Made by a program: the position numbers and the translations under genes. A DNA stretch of 64,000 nt, taken from contig NZ_JAAKDU010000011.1 in assembly GCF_011038795.1 (NCBI RefSeq), forward strand, positions 1-64,000, in the 5' to 3' direction. Origin of the DNA: Streptococcus tangpeifui (GTDB lineage Bacteria; Bacillota; Bacilli; Lactobacillales; Streptococcaceae). Positions 1-8,532 of this stretch are shown here, piece after piece (positions within the stretch are counted from its first letter, which is position 1; each line of letters begins with the position of its first letter). The notes beneath the pieces are model-generated. The model was not told where the DNA came from. It worked only from the letters and a program-made list of their open reading frames with translations, and ran no database searches.

Positions 1-549
1 ATTACTTTTTTTATTTTTATTCCCATTCATAATGCTTGCGAGTCTCTCGCGAAAACTCGCAAATAGCTCGAGTAGTGATTTTGGTGTGGAATTTAGCCTA
101 GAATGAGAGCCTGTTGACATGAACTGTCAATTGGCCAGAGGACTTAAAGCTACTTGGCACAGGATTTCTTAAATTTTATGTGACTGTGTATCTTGTTCTA
201 GCCATTGATACAATCAACCATTGACGTCAAAATCCTTTAAGAGACTCAAGTTGAGTTATGGTAACTGCAGCAAAGTTCAAAAGTCCGTGGAACTCTTACA
301 AAATAAAATAAAAAGGATGATAAATCTTCTTGAAGTGTTGCGCTTCTCTCACAAAATCATCAACCCTTAAGCTGATGTATCCGAAATTTATCGATGAAGT
401 TCTGATGCTCTTTAATATTTAAAATTGAGTTTAAATTTTACAATGGAGTCTTTTATCATTACCCTCAGTTTCATTATTAAGGTAGCTGCCATCCACTTGT
501 GCACCATACTGCTAATATGCCACCAACTTAATGCTGTATAAGCTATATA
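1..549. other. Apparently non-coding stretch downstream of tsf
   Basis: No open reading frame with a ribosome binding site and a recognisable product is visible on either strand. The only structures I see are an 8-bp inverted repeat (TTGCGAGT at 36-43, ACTCGCAA at 55-62) and a TTGACA / TGTCAA pair at 114-130. The gene that should precede this region lies outside the window. Confidence 0.5.
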
Positions 550-595
550 AAAATAGAAAGAACTCAGGATTGTTGTCCCAAGCTCTTTCTATTTT
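550..595. terminator. Bidirectional intrinsic terminator (tsf side)
   Basis: A perfect 12-bp inverted repeat has arms 550-561 and 584-595, A-rich at one end and U-rich at the other, so it can terminate in both directions. It lies about 160 bp beyond the tsf stop codon on the minus strand and is the best candidate for the end of the rpsB-tsf transcript. Confidence 0.65.
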
Positions 596-756
596 ATACA
601 CAAACTAGTTATAAAGACTGCCTCAGAATCCTCGTACAACGACAAAGCAGACTCGGAACCCTATACCTTCGCTTATTTTATCAGCTCAATTTTTTACTTT
701 TAAGTTGGGTTCAAAATACCCACTTTTTTCTTTGAACTACTTAATGATTTTACCTC

Positions 757-1797
757 TTACTTATTTAACGCTGCAGCCATTGTAGCAGCTACTTCATTTT
801 CAAAGTCGTTAGAAGCTTTTTCAATTCCTTCACCAACTTCAAAGCGAGCAAATTCAGTGACTTTAGCGTTTACTGAATCAAGATAAGCTTCAACAGTCTT
901 GCTGTCGTCCATGATGTAAACTTGAGCAAGCAATGTATATTCTTGGTCAACCTTAGTGTTATCTAGCTTGAAGCGATCCATCTTACCTGGAATAATTTTA
1001 TCCCAGATTTTTTCTGGTTTGCCTTCAGCCTGCAATTCAGCCTTGATATCTGCTTCTGCCTGAGCAAGAACTTCATCAGTCAATTGACCTTTAGAACCAT
1101 ACTTCAAGTGTGGAAGCGCTGGCTTGTTAACCATTGCACGGCTCTCATTGTCCTGGTCAATCTTGTGGTTCATTTGAGCTAATTCGTCATGAATAAATTG
1201 TGGGTCCAGTTCCTTGTATGATAAAACTTTTGGACTCATTGCAGCGATGTGCATTGAGATTTGTTTAGCCAAGGCTTCATCGCCACCTTCAATAACGGAG
1301 ATAACTCCGATACGACCACCATTGTGTTGGTAAGCACCAAAGTGTTGAGTATCTGTTTTTTCCAAAACTTGGAAACGACGGAAAGAGATCTTTTCTCCAA
1401 TTGTGGCTGTTGCATTAACATAAGCATCAGCCAAGCTTTCACCTGAAGCCAGTTTAATATTTTGGGCAGCATCGTTATCAGCAGGTTTTTGTTCTGCGAT
1501 AGCTTTAGCTGTTTCATTTACCAATTCAACGAACTGAGCGTTTTTCGCCACAAAGTCTGTTTCAGCATTAACTTCAACAACTGCAGCTACGTTACCAGCC
1601 ACATAAACACCGGTCAAACCTTCAGCAGCAACACGGTCAGCTTTCTTAGCAGCCTTTGCCATACCCTTTTCACGAAGCAATTCAATGGCCTTATCCATAT
1701 CACCATCAGTTTCAACCAAGGCTTTCTTAGCGTCCATAACGCCTGCACCTGATTTTTCACGCAATTCTTTAACCAGCTTAGCTGTAATTTCTGCCAT
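757..1797 (-). CDS. tsf: Elongation factor Ts
   Basis: EF-Ts is the cytoplasmic guanine nucleotide exchange factor that regenerates EF-Tu-GTP during translation. The 346-residue protein starts [12 protein letters not shown], carries the UBA-like N-terminal domain, and has the signature TDFVAKN at about residues 80-86; the length is normal for streptococci. I chose the ATG at 1797 because GGAGGAAG sits just upstream; an upstream extension of the frame runs through a GC-rich hairpin and is not credible. It follows rpsB on the same strand after 262 bp, the standard rpsB-tsf arrangement. That gap contains a very stable hairpin that may set the ratio of the two products. Confidence 0.97.
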   Translation of the reverse strand: MAEITAKLVKELREKSGAGVMDAKKALVETDGDMDKAIELLREKGMAKAAKKADRVAAEGLTGVYVAGNVAAVVEVNAETDFVAKNAQFVELVNETAKAIAEQKPADNDAAQNIKLASGESLADAYVNATATIGEKISFRRFQVLEKTDTQHFGAYQHNGGRIGVISVIEGGDEALAKQISMHIAAMSPKVLSYKELDPQFIHDELAQMNHKIDQDNESRAMVNKPALPHLKYGSKGQLTDEVLAQAEADIKAELQAEGKPEKIWDKIIPGKMDRFKLDNTKVDQEYTLLAQVYIMDDSKTVEAYLDSVNAKVTEFARFEVGEGIEKASNDFENEVAATMAAALNK

Positions 1798-1829
1798 GAG
1801 TTTTCTTCCTCCAAATTTATATGATGAAA

Positions 1830-1865
1830 GAAAGGGACGAGGGCTAGGCCGGCCCCGCCCCTTTC
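1830..1865 (-). promoter_or_regulatory. GC-rich hairpin upstream of tsf (attenuator-like)
   Basis: Arms GAAAGGG (1830-1836) and CCCTTTC (1859-1865) enclose a further GC-rich inner stem, giving about 13 pairs including G-U. On the minus-strand mRNA the stem is followed by a short U-rich run and then the tsf ribosome binding site. It may be a partial terminator or an RNA processing or stability element between rpsB and tsf; the function is inferred. Confidence 0.5.
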
Positions 1866-2059
1866 GTAGTTTTACAATAATGGGACAATTCAAAGCGATT
1901 ATCTATGAATCAATTTGAATTGCAATAGTACTAAAATCCTAATGAAAAAGAAACATACGTTAGAGCCCTGCTTTTAAAACTATGCTATTTTGATATAAAC
2001 AGTCTTAAAAACCAGAATTTTCCCTCAGTTTCCTATCATACAGATTTTTAATGTTTTCT

Positions 2060-2836
2060 TTACTTGTTATCGCCTTCGACAACTTCAACTAGTTCTTCAA
2101 GAGATTCAGTTGAGGCAGCCTGTTCAGCCATCTCTTCTTCAACTGAGTTGTCTTCACCTTGCTTACCTTCAATAATGGCATCAGCCAACTTAGAAGTAAT
2201 TAATTTGACAGCGCGGATAGCATCATCGTTTGCCGGGATGATTACATCGATGTCATCTGGATCAGTGTTAGTATCAACCATAGCAACAACTGGAATGCCA
2301 AGCTTTTTAGCTTCTTTAACAGCAATTTGTTCTTTATGTGGGTCAACAACATACATCACATCCGGAATACGCGGCATATCTTCAATACCGCCCAAGAATT
2401 TTTCAAGACGCGCACGTTGCTTGTTAAGAAGGGCAACTTCTTTCTTAGGGAGTACTTCGAAAGTACCATCAGCTTCCATTTGTTTGATCTCTTTCAAACG
2501 ACGAATACGCTTTTGAATAGTATCCCAGTTAGTCAAGGTACCACCCAACCAACGGTGATTAATATAGAATTGACCAGCACGAGTTGCTTCTTCAGCGATT
2601 GCTTCAGCAGCTTGCTTTTTAGTACCTACGAACAAGATAACAGCATCGTTAGCAGCTGCGTCACGAACAAAATCATAAGCTTGGTCTGCTAACTTAACAG
2701 TTTGTTGCAAATCAATAACATGGATACCGTTACGTTCTGTGAAGATGTACTTAGCCATCTTAGGGTTCCAGCGACGAGTTTGGTGACCAAAGTGAACACC
2801 AGCCTCAAGCAATTGTTTCATTGAAATTACTGACAT
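2060..2836 (-). CDS. rpsB: 30S ribosomal protein S2
   Basis: S2 is a structural protein of the 30S subunit and is needed for S1 and mRNA binding. The 258-residue product begins [22 protein letters not shown], with the family signature [15 protein letters not shown] near the N terminus, the internal coiled-coil region, and the acidic C-terminal tail usual in streptococci. The ATG at 2836 is preceded by AGGAGAAA. The preceding in-frame extension overlaps the leader and is rejected. The gene has its own strong promoter at 2954-2982 and is the first gene of the rpsB-tsf unit. Leader hairpins could mediate S2 autoregulation, but that is inference. Confidence 0.97.
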   Translation of the reverse strand: MSVISMKQLLEAGVHFGHQTRRWNPKMAKYIFTERNGIHVIDLQQTVKLADQAYDFVRDAAANDAVILFVGTKKQAAEAIAEEATRAGQFYINHRWLGGTLTNWDTIQKRIRRLKEIKQMEADGTFEVLPKKEVALLNKQRARLEKFLGGIEDMPRIPDVMYVVDPHKEQIAVKEAKKLGIPVVAMVDTNTDPDDIDVIIPANDDAIRAVKLITSKLADAIIEGKQGEDNSVEEEMAEQAASTESLEELVEVVEGDNK

Positions 2837-2953
2837 GAGTAGTTTCTCCTTTTGTTTTTTTCCTCTCTTGGATTTCAACTCGCAAATCCACCTCCAAGGC
2901 AACAGAGCCACGATTCATCCAAGATGAGTATTATCGCCGATTGCGACTCTGCT

Positions 2954-2982
2954 ATCATAGCAAAAATCTCACTTATTTGCAA
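2954..2982 (-). promoter_or_regulatory. rpsB promoter and leader
   Basis: On the minus strand a -35 box TTGCAA (2977-2982) and a -10 box TATGAT (2954-2959) are separated by 17 bp. The resulting leader of about 110 nt contains two small hairpins (TCATC/GATGA and GGATTT/AAATCC), a layout compatible with ribosomal protein autocontrol. Confidence 0.7.
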
Positions 2983-2998
2983 GTTATTAACTATCTTT

Positions 2999-3343
2999 CT
3001 ACATTTGGAAATCTTCAAAGAGACTATAAATTTGGTCTCGTTGATGAATAGCCATCTTAAGATAGATATTATGAATATGTGCCTTGACTGTTCCGATGGA
3101 TAGGTAAAGGCAATCGGCAATTTCCTGATTATTTTTATGCTCGAGTAAGAGTTGACAAATTTCACACTCTCTGTCTGTCAATCTATAGTAACTGAAAAAT
3201 TGTTCCTCTTTCTTTGTTAATTGATTGATATTCCCATTAGCCAGATGTTTTTTCTTGGGATAATCGAATAAGAAGTAATGATTAGCGATCAGACAAATAA
3301 AAATGTCCTCAGAGAAATTTCGATTCTGAATTTTGATGTTCAA
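2999..3343 (-). pseudogene. LuxR-type HTH fragment, probably truncated at its 5' end
   Basis: The C-terminal 65 residues form a LuxR/GerE helix-turn-helix: LTDRECEICQLL, then NQEIADCLYLSIGTVKAHIHNIYLKM, matching the conserved T-x-R-E-x-E and I-A-x-x-L-x-[IV]-S-x-x-T-V-x-x-H pattern. The N-terminal part (about 45 residues) has no domain I recognise. There is no ATG: the frame opens at a TTG with no ribosome binding site and continues upstream without a clear start into DNA that codes for carbamate kinase on the other strand. I infer that this is the 3' end of a longer regulator gene, cut at the same junction as arcC. It could still be expressed as a small DNA-binding protein. Confidence 0.5.
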
Positions 3344-3349
3344 GGAGTG

Positions 3350-3862
3350 GTAGCTATCAACATGTTTAAGGAAGATTCTGGTCGAGGATGGCGCAAGGTT
3401 GTTCCCTCGCCTTTGCCTATCTCCATTAAGGAAAGTCCAATTATTGAAGACCTCCTAAATCTTGGAATAGTTACAATAGCTGCTGGAGGGGGCGGAGTTC
3501 CCGTTGTCCGAACAGACACAGGAGATCTACAAGGAATAGAGGCCGTAATTGATAAAGATTTTGCCAGTCAAACCCTAGCTGATCTCATTGATGCTGATTT
3601 ATTAATAATCTTAACTGGGGTGGATTATGTATATATCAATTTCGGCCAAAGTAATCAAATGCCACTGGAACAAGTAACAACATCTGAATTGATGAACTAT
3701 ATTGATCAAGGACAATTCGCTGCTGGCAGTATGCTACCAAAAGTGTCTTCAGCTATTCTTTTTACTGAAAACAATTCTAAGCGACAAGCCATCATTACTT
3801 CTTTTCAAAACCTTGGTCCAGCCATTAAAGAAGGGGCAGGAACTTGGATTGTTAAAGGCTAG
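3350..3862 (+). pseudogene. arcC: Carbamate kinase remnant (C-terminal part)
   Basis: Carbamate kinase makes ATP from carbamoyl phosphate in the arginine deiminase pathway. The readable protein matches only the C-terminal 165 or so residues of a family of about 310: EDSGRGWRKVVPSP, the glycine-rich TIAAGGGGVPVV, the LLIILTGVDYVYINFG segment, and a C terminus GAGTWIV. The N-terminal nucleotide-binding half is missing, no ribosome binding site precedes the homologous part, and no arcA, arcB or arcD lies nearby. This is a 5'-truncated relic abutting a truncated LuxR-type gene on the other strand. The frame itself is open, so the loss is a deletion and not frameshift decay. Confidence 0.8.
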
Positions 3863-3922
3863 ATATAAATTTAACATTTAAAATCCATCATTGTAATCGT
3901 TAATATTCACTCTGCCGTCTAC

Positions 3923-3951
3923 TTGACGAAGTGGCATTTTTAAGATAGAAT
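3923..3951 (+). promoter_or_regulatory. Promoter of tRNA-Cys
   Basis: TTGACG (3923-3928) and TAGAAT (3946-3951) are spaced by 17 bp and lie 14 bp before the tRNA 5' end, as expected for a stable RNA promoter. Confidence 0.75.
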
Positions 3952-3965
3952 AGTCTTCGTTATTA

Positions 3966-4036
3966 GGCGGTATAGCCAAGTGGTAAGGCACGGCTCTGCA
4001 AAAGCTTGATCGTCGGTTCAAATCCGTCTACCGCCT
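3966..4036 (+). tRNA. tRNA-Cys (anticodon GCA)
   Basis: A complete 71-nt cloverleaf is visible: acceptor stem GGCGGTA/TACCGCC, a D arm with GGTAA, anticodon loop CTGCAAA giving GCA, a T arm with GGTTCAAATCC, and discriminator T. It is a single-gene unit with its own promoter and terminator. Confidence 0.95.
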
Positions 4037-4051
4037 TAATATTTATATTCC

Positions 4052-4096
4052 AAATACCCTAAACCTGTGGTTTAGGGTATTTGAGTCTTGTTTTTT
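4052..4096 (+). terminator. Terminator of tRNA-Cys
   Basis: A perfect 14-bp stem (4052-4065 with 4069-4082) with a TGT loop is followed a few bases later by a run of T. Confidence 0.85.
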
Positions 4097-4148
4097 TATT
4101 TCTTTTTATTAAGATTAAGTTAAATTTTTGCTTTTTTGCAAATTTTTC

Positions 4149-4177
4149 TTGCCTTCTATTTGTGCCTCTAGTATAAT
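4149..4177 (+). promoter_or_regulatory. Promoter of the secreted protein gene
   Basis: TTGCCT (4149-4154) and a consensus TATAAT (4172-4177) are separated by 17 bp, 20 bp before the start codon. Confidence 0.75.
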
Positions 4178-4196
4178 ACAATTTAAGGAGATATAA

Positions 4197-4763
4197 ATGA
4201 TTATGAAAAAATTGACCTATCTAACCTTGTTAACGGCGGTAGCAACAATTTTAGCTGTTATCATCAATCCTAACCGGGCTAAGACTAGTGCTACTGCTAT
4301 TACGACTAATCAAGAATCGACTAGTCAGGCAGTGAGTCAACCGGCAGCAAGCAGCAATGAGGCTGTTCAACTGGAGACGACCATTGTTAAAGCTAAGCCT
4401 GGTCAATATAAGACCAAGGAGGGAGCTCAAGTTACAGTCAATGAAAATCAAACCCTTAAAGCTAATTATCAAGACGGTTCAGTATTAACTACTTATGCTG
4501 ATAATACTTATGATTTCAAGACTAAAGATGGGGCTGAAGCAAGAACCTATGCAGATGAAACTTACTTCCTAACCACTGCTACGGGAATTTCTTTGACAAC
4601 TTACGAAGACGGCTCCTATCAGGTCAACCTAGCAGATGGGACGACCTTGGATCCTTCCAATTCAACAGGACTTACCAGCCTGCAAAGTCAATATAACTTA
4701 CCCAGAATTGACAATTACAATAAAAAGGTTAGAGACTTGGTAGATGAACTCAACCAACAATAA
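4197..4763 (+). CDS. Small secreted protein of unknown function
   Basis: This 188-residue protein has a signal peptide (MIMKKLTYLTLLTAVATILAV and onward) without a lipobox or LPXTG motif, so it is probably secreted or held by its N-terminal segment. A Ser/Thr/Gln-rich stretch follows at about residues 35-60. The body (about 65-150) contains short degenerate repeats of the type DGxxxTTYADxTY, suggestive of a small beta-rich repeat fold. I do not recognise the family. AAGGAG lies 6 bp before the ATG at 4197. It forms a single-gene unit with its own promoter and a terminator at 4771-4799. Confidence 0.75.
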   Translation: MIMKKLTYLTLLTAVATILAVIINPNRAKTSATAITTNQESTSQAVSQPAASSNEAVQLETTIVKAKPGQYKTKEGAQVTVNENQTLKANYQDGSVLTTYADNTYDFKTKDGAEARTYADETYFLTTATGISLTTYEDGSYQVNLADGTTLDPSNSTGLTSLQSQYNLPRIDNYNKKVRDLVDELNQQ

Positions 4764-4770
4764 AATTTAA

Positions 4771-4799
4771 AAATGCTCAGCTTTTGGCTGGGCATTTTT
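4771..4799 (+). terminator. Intrinsic terminator
   Basis: A stem ATGCTCAGC / GCTGGGCAT with a TTTT loop (one mismatch) is followed by a T run, directly after the secreted protein gene. Confidence 0.8.
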
Positions 4800-4990
4800 C
4801 TATGATTAAAGTGATAATCTAGAACAAGTCGGGTTAAGTCAGCAAAGCTGCATTAGGTCTTGCGCCTACTGATAGAATCAGCTAAATTAAAATTCTTTCT
4901 TCTTGGCATTTAAAAGTGCGATGGCCTGCGATACACAATGAATCTGGGCTGACAGATACTGATGTAACGCTATAAGTCATTAAAAGTTGT

Positions 4991-5025
4991 TCTTTTAGGG
5001 CTCTATAATTTCTGTAGTGGGTAAC
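4991..5025 (+). repeat. IS left end: target duplication and left inverted repeat
   Basis: TCTTTTAG (4991-4998) is one copy of the 8-bp target duplication. The left terminal inverted repeat occupies 4999-5025, beginning GGCTCT and ending GTAGTGGGTAAC. Confidence 0.9.
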
Positions 5026-6412
5026 TCCACTTAGGAAGTTATAGGGCTTTTTGAGTACAAAAAAAGTCCCCCAAGACTTATAATGAAAAGCGTTCAAACA
5101 ACTCATTAGAAAGACTCTTATGGAACACCTCAATCATACCACACAACTCATCGGAATCAAAGATAAAAATATTACCTTAAATCATGTCATTAAGCACAAT
5201 ACTCATATCGACGTCATGGCAACTCTTGCCTATCCCCCTCCGAAATGCAGACATTGCAGAGGAAAACAGATCAAATACGATTTCCAAAAGCCTTCTAAAA
5301 TCCCCTTTATCGAAATTGGTGGCTTCCCTAGTCTCATTCGTTTGAAAAAGAGACGATTTCAATGCAAAGTCTGTCGTAAAGTCACTGTATCTGAAACCAA
5401 TCTTGTTAAGAAAAATTGCCAAATTTCTGAGATGGTGAGACTGAAGGTGGCTCAGCTATTACTCAATAGAGAAGCTTTAACCCATATCGCTTCTAAGTTG
5501 GCTGTCTCTACCTCTACCGTCTATCGCAAGCTCAACCAATGTCATTTCCAAGAGGATTACGCCACGTTACCAGAAGTTCTCTCCTGGGACGAATTCTCTT
5601 ATCAAAAAGGCAAACTAGCTTTCATCGCTCAAGATTTCAAGACCAAGAAAATCATCACTATTCTCGATAACAGAAGACAAGCAACCATTCGAAATCATTT
5701 CTTTAAGTACTCTAAGGAAGCCAGAAATAGGGTCAAAGTCGTCACGGTCGATATGTCCGGAAGTTACATTCCTCTCATTAAACGACTATTTCCTAAAGCT
5801 AAAATTGTCCTCGATCGCTTTCATATTGTCCAGCTCATGAGTCGTGCGCTCAATCAAACAAGAGTTCAGATCATGAATCAATGGGATAAGAAATCCCTTG
5901 AATACCGCGCTCTTAAATATCACTGGAAGCTCATTCTAAAAGATAGCCGGAAACTTTCTTTTAACACTTTCTACTCTCGGACTTTTAGAGAAACGCTGAC
6001 GCCTAAACAATGTCTCAATAAGATGATAGTCAAGCTAGTCCCTGAACTAAAAGGCTATTATGACCTTTACCAGCTGCTCCTTTTTCACTTGCAGGAGAAG
6101 AATACCAAGCAATTTTTTGACCTCATCTATGATACGTTACCGTATCTCAATCACACCTTCAAAGTTGCTTTGAACACTGTCAGTCGCTATAAGGATTTTA
6201 TTACCAATGCCATTGAACTTTCTTATTCTAACGCCAAGTTAGAAGCTACTAACAAACTCATCAAAGACATCAAGCGCAATGCGTTTGGATTCAGAAACTT
6301 CGACAGCTTAAAAAAACGCATTTACCTCGCTTTGAACATAGAAAAAGAGAAGACAAAATTTATCTCCTCTCGTGCTTAGCTATAAGTCACCCACTACGGT
6401 TGACAAAGAGCC
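4999..6412 (+). mobile_element. Intact ISL3-family insertion sequence, 1414 bp
   Basis: The element is bounded by imperfect 27-bp inverted repeats that share GGCTCT at the tips and GTAGTGGGT inside, and it encodes one full-length transposase. It is flanked by a perfect 8-bp direct repeat, TCTTTTAG, typical of ISL3 transposition. Perfect duplications and an open transposase indicate a recent insertion. It sits between two transcription units, downstream of the secreted protein gene and downstream of pepO, so it disrupts no gene that I can see. Confidence 0.93.
5120..6379 (+). CDS. ISL3-family transposase
   Basis: The 419-residue DDE transposase is full length for ISL3 elements such as streptococcal IS1167/IS1193. 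The N terminus has the zinc-ribbon cysteines (CRHC near residue 41, CKVC near residue 87), then a helix-turn-helix region (LTHIASKLAVSTSTVYRKL). The catalytic core includes LSWDEFSYQKG, the VTVDMSGSYIPLIKRLFPKA segment and VLDRFHIVQL, and the C-terminal glutamate region carries LEATNKLIKDIKRNAFGFRNF. No frameshift or stop is seen. It acts on the ends of its own element. The ATG at 5120 lies 121 bp inside the left end, with only a weak ribosome binding site, as is usual for IS genes. Confidence 0.95.
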   Translation: MEHLNHTTQLIGIKDKNITLNHVIKHNTHIDVMATLAYPPPKCRHCRGKQIKYDFQKPSKIPFIEIGGFPSLIRLKKRRFQCKVCRKVTVSETNLVKKNCQISEMVRLKVAQLLLNREALTHIASKLAVSTSTVYRKLNQCHFQEDYATLPEVLSWDEFSYQKGKLAFIAQDFKTKKIITILDNRRQATIRNHFFKYSKEARNRVKVVTVDMSGSYIPLIKRLFPKAKIVLDRFHIVQLMSRALNQTRVQIMNQWDKKSLEYRALKYHWKLILKDSRKLSFNTFYSRTFRETLTPKQCLNKMIVKLVPELKGYYDLYQLLLFHLQEKNTKQFFDLIYDTLPYLNHTFKVALNTVSRYKDFITNAIELSYSNAKLEATNKLIKDIKRNAFGFRNFDSLKKRIYLALNIEKEKTKFISSRA

Positions 6413-6420
6413 TCTTTTAG
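6386..6420 (+). repeat. IS right end: right inverted repeat and target duplication
   Basis: The right inverted repeat (6386-6412) is the inverted counterpart of the left end. TCTTTTAG at 6413-6420 is the second copy of the target duplication. Confidence 0.9.
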
Positions 6421-6434
6421 ATACAAAGAAAGAA

Positions 6435-6452
6435 CCTGACCAAATGGTCAGG
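6435..6452 (-). terminator. Probable pepO terminator
   Basis: The perfect stem CCTGACC / GGTCAGG with an AAAT loop is followed, reading the minus strand, by TTCTTTCTTTG. It lies about 105 bp beyond the pepO stop and just outside the IS. Confidence 0.6.
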
Positions 6453-6557
6453 CACTTCCCGGAGATTATGAAAAAGAAAAGTTTATTTAGGATTAACTAC
6501 AGTATAATTGAGATCACTTAAAATGGCCTTAATAACTGTTACTGAGTGAGAAAAAAT

Positions 6558-8453
6558 TTACCAAATAAGAATTCGTTCCTCTGGAGCTCGCCACATGCCA
6601 TCACCTTCTTTGATTTCAAAGGTACTAAAGAAGTCATCAAAGTTAGCCACTTGGACATTAGTACGGAGCTTACCTGGAGCATGAACATCAATGGAAATCA
6701 GGAGTTGTAGGTATTCTTCCCTTGCCTTCATCCGCCAGATGGTAGCAAAGTTAATGAAATAATCCTTGGCTGAAAAATCTGTATCCTTTTTAGCTGCTTC
6801 TAAAGCACAGGCCAGACCGCCTAAGTCAGCAACATTCTCTGAGACAGTTAACTTTCCATTAATCTTGCCGCCAGCAAAGTCAATACCGTCAAACTGTTTA
6901 ACCACCTTATCTGTGCGCTTTTGGAAAGCTGCATAATCTTCTTCAGTCCACCAGTTCTTGAGACTGCCGTTTTCGTCAAATGAAGCGCCATTGGTATCAA
7001 AAGCGTGGGAAATTTCGTGAGCGATGACAGCTCCGATACCACCGTAATTAGCCGATGAGCTTTGCTCCAGTGAGTAAAATGGCGCTTGCAGGATAGCTGC
7101 TGGAAAAACAATTTGATTCTGCTGTGGATCATAGTAAGCATTGACCATGTGGGCAGGCATGTGCCACTCACTGCGGTCTACCGGCTGGTTCCACTTGCTC
7201 CAAGCATGGGCAATAGAAATTTGAGCCAGCTTTTGAGCATTTTCTACCAGAGACAAGTTTTCATCAATAACCTTTTTCTCGTAGGTTTCTGGTAATTTTT
7301 CAGGGTAGCCAATGTGTGGCGTAATAGCATTGAGCTTGGTGATAGCCTTGTCAATCGTAGCCTTTTGGAGCCAATCATTCTTAGATAAACGCTCTTTGTA
7401 AACTTCAATCATGGTTGCAACCTTAGTTTCTACGTCGGATTTGGCTTCAGGAGAGAATTTTTCACCAGCATACCAGAGGCCGATAGCTTGATTATAAGGT
7501 GTTTGGGCCAAATAGTAGGCTGCTTTTTTCTTGTCCATGGCTTGCGGAGTCCCTGAAAGGGCACGCCCAAAGGCTCCTGACATCACACGAATCTCATCGG
7601 TTAGGTAGGAATTATAAGAAAAGGCTGCAGAGCGAACCAAAACAGCCTTAAGGGCCGGCCAGTTAGCTTGACTGTAATAGTCTTTTGCAAAATTAGTCCA
7701 GAAGCGTTCTTCAGGTACAATAACTTTGTCTGGAACTTGGCCTAAGATATCCATAAAGATAGCATCTAGAGGCAATTCAGGAGCTAACTTGGTGAAATCG
7801 GTCCAGCTGTAAGGATGGTAAAGCTTAGCATACTCTGAAGATTCCTCGTTAGAGAGAATGTACTTGGCCAATTTAGCATCAAGCTCTAAAATCTTGTCCA
7901 GCATGTCAGCAATCTCTTGATTTGAGAAACCAAACTTAGGCAGGAGATCTTCTTGGCATTTGCGCCATAAGGCGAGGAGTTCCTTGCCCTTCTCATTACC
8001 TTCTGCGTAGTAGGTGGTATCTGGCAGGATAGTTCTTGGTGCTTCTGCCCAGAGAACATTAGTTCTAGCATCCATAAAATCAGGTGAAACACTGAATGGC
8101 AAGAGATTGGGATTGCCCTGCATTTCTAGTTTACCAGCGTCTTTGGCGAATTCCGAAAAAGAATTATAATCCTGATACTCTTCAATCAAAGGCAAAACAG
8201 GAGCTACACCTAGAGCCTCGCGTTGATCATAGTCGGCTACTAATTTGTGGAACTTAACAAAGTTAGTTAGAATCTGGTCGCTAGGTAAATTTTTACCCGC
8301 TAACCACTCATCTGTGGTCGCCAACATCAAAGCTTCAATCTCATCGGACAGATCAGAAAAACCGCCAGTACGGGGCTTATCATCGGGAATCACAGCCGTC
8401 TTTTCCCATTCACCATTGACCGCTTCAAAAAAATCATCTTGTAAACGTACCAT
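6558..8453 (-). CDS. pepO: Neutral endopeptidase PepO (M13 family)
   Basis: PepO is a zinc metallo-endopeptidase that cleaves oligopeptides of up to about 30 residues. The 631-residue protein matches the usual streptococcal length and has no signal peptide. The zinc site is clear: HEISH at residues 479-483 (His479, Glu480, His483), with the third ligand in SENVADLGG about 55 residues later. The substrate-side NAYYDP motif and the short C-terminal tail ending in Trp are also typical of M13 enzymes. The ATG at 8453 is preceded by AAAGGAG at good spacing; an upstream ATG has no such site. It appears to be a single-gene unit. Confidence 0.95.
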   Translation of the reverse strand: MVRLQDDFFEAVNGEWEKTAVIPDDKPRTGGFSDLSDEIEALMLATTDEWLAGKNLPSDQILTNFVKFHKLVADYDQREALGVAPVLPLIEEYQDYNSFSEFAKDAGKLEMQGNPNLLPFSVSPDFMDARTNVLWAEAPRTILPDTTYYAEGNEKGKELLALWRKCQEDLLPKFGFSNQEIADMLDKILELDAKLAKYILSNEESSEYAKLYHPYSWTDFTKLAPELPLDAIFMDILGQVPDKVIVPEERFWTNFAKDYYSQANWPALKAVLVRSAAFSYNSYLTDEIRVMSGAFGRALSGTPQAMDKKKAAYYLAQTPYNQAIGLWYAGEKFSPEAKSDVETKVATMIEVYKERLSKNDWLQKATIDKAITKLNAITPHIGYPEKLPETYEKKVIDENLSLVENAQKLAQISIAHAWSKWNQPVDRSEWHMPAHMVNAYYDPQQNQIVFPAAILQAPFYSLEQSSSANYGGIGAVIAHEISHAFDTNGASFDENGSLKNWWTEEDYAAFQKRTDKVVKQFDGIDFAGGKINGKLTVSENVADLGGLACALEAAKKDTDFSAKDYFINFATIWRMKAREEYLQLLISIDVHAPGKLRTNVQVANFDDFFSTFEIKEGDGMWRAPEERILIW

Positions 8454-8532
8454 AATAATCTCCTTTAATTTATCAATGGCTCTATTGTAACAAAAATGTC
8501 CCAAAATTAGGACTTTTGATCATTTGTACCTA

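Noticed and set aside
114..130. TTGACA-N5-TGTCAA pair resembling the TetR operator
   Set aside because: The spacer is 5 and not 3 bases, and there is no gene beside it; chance occurrence is likely.
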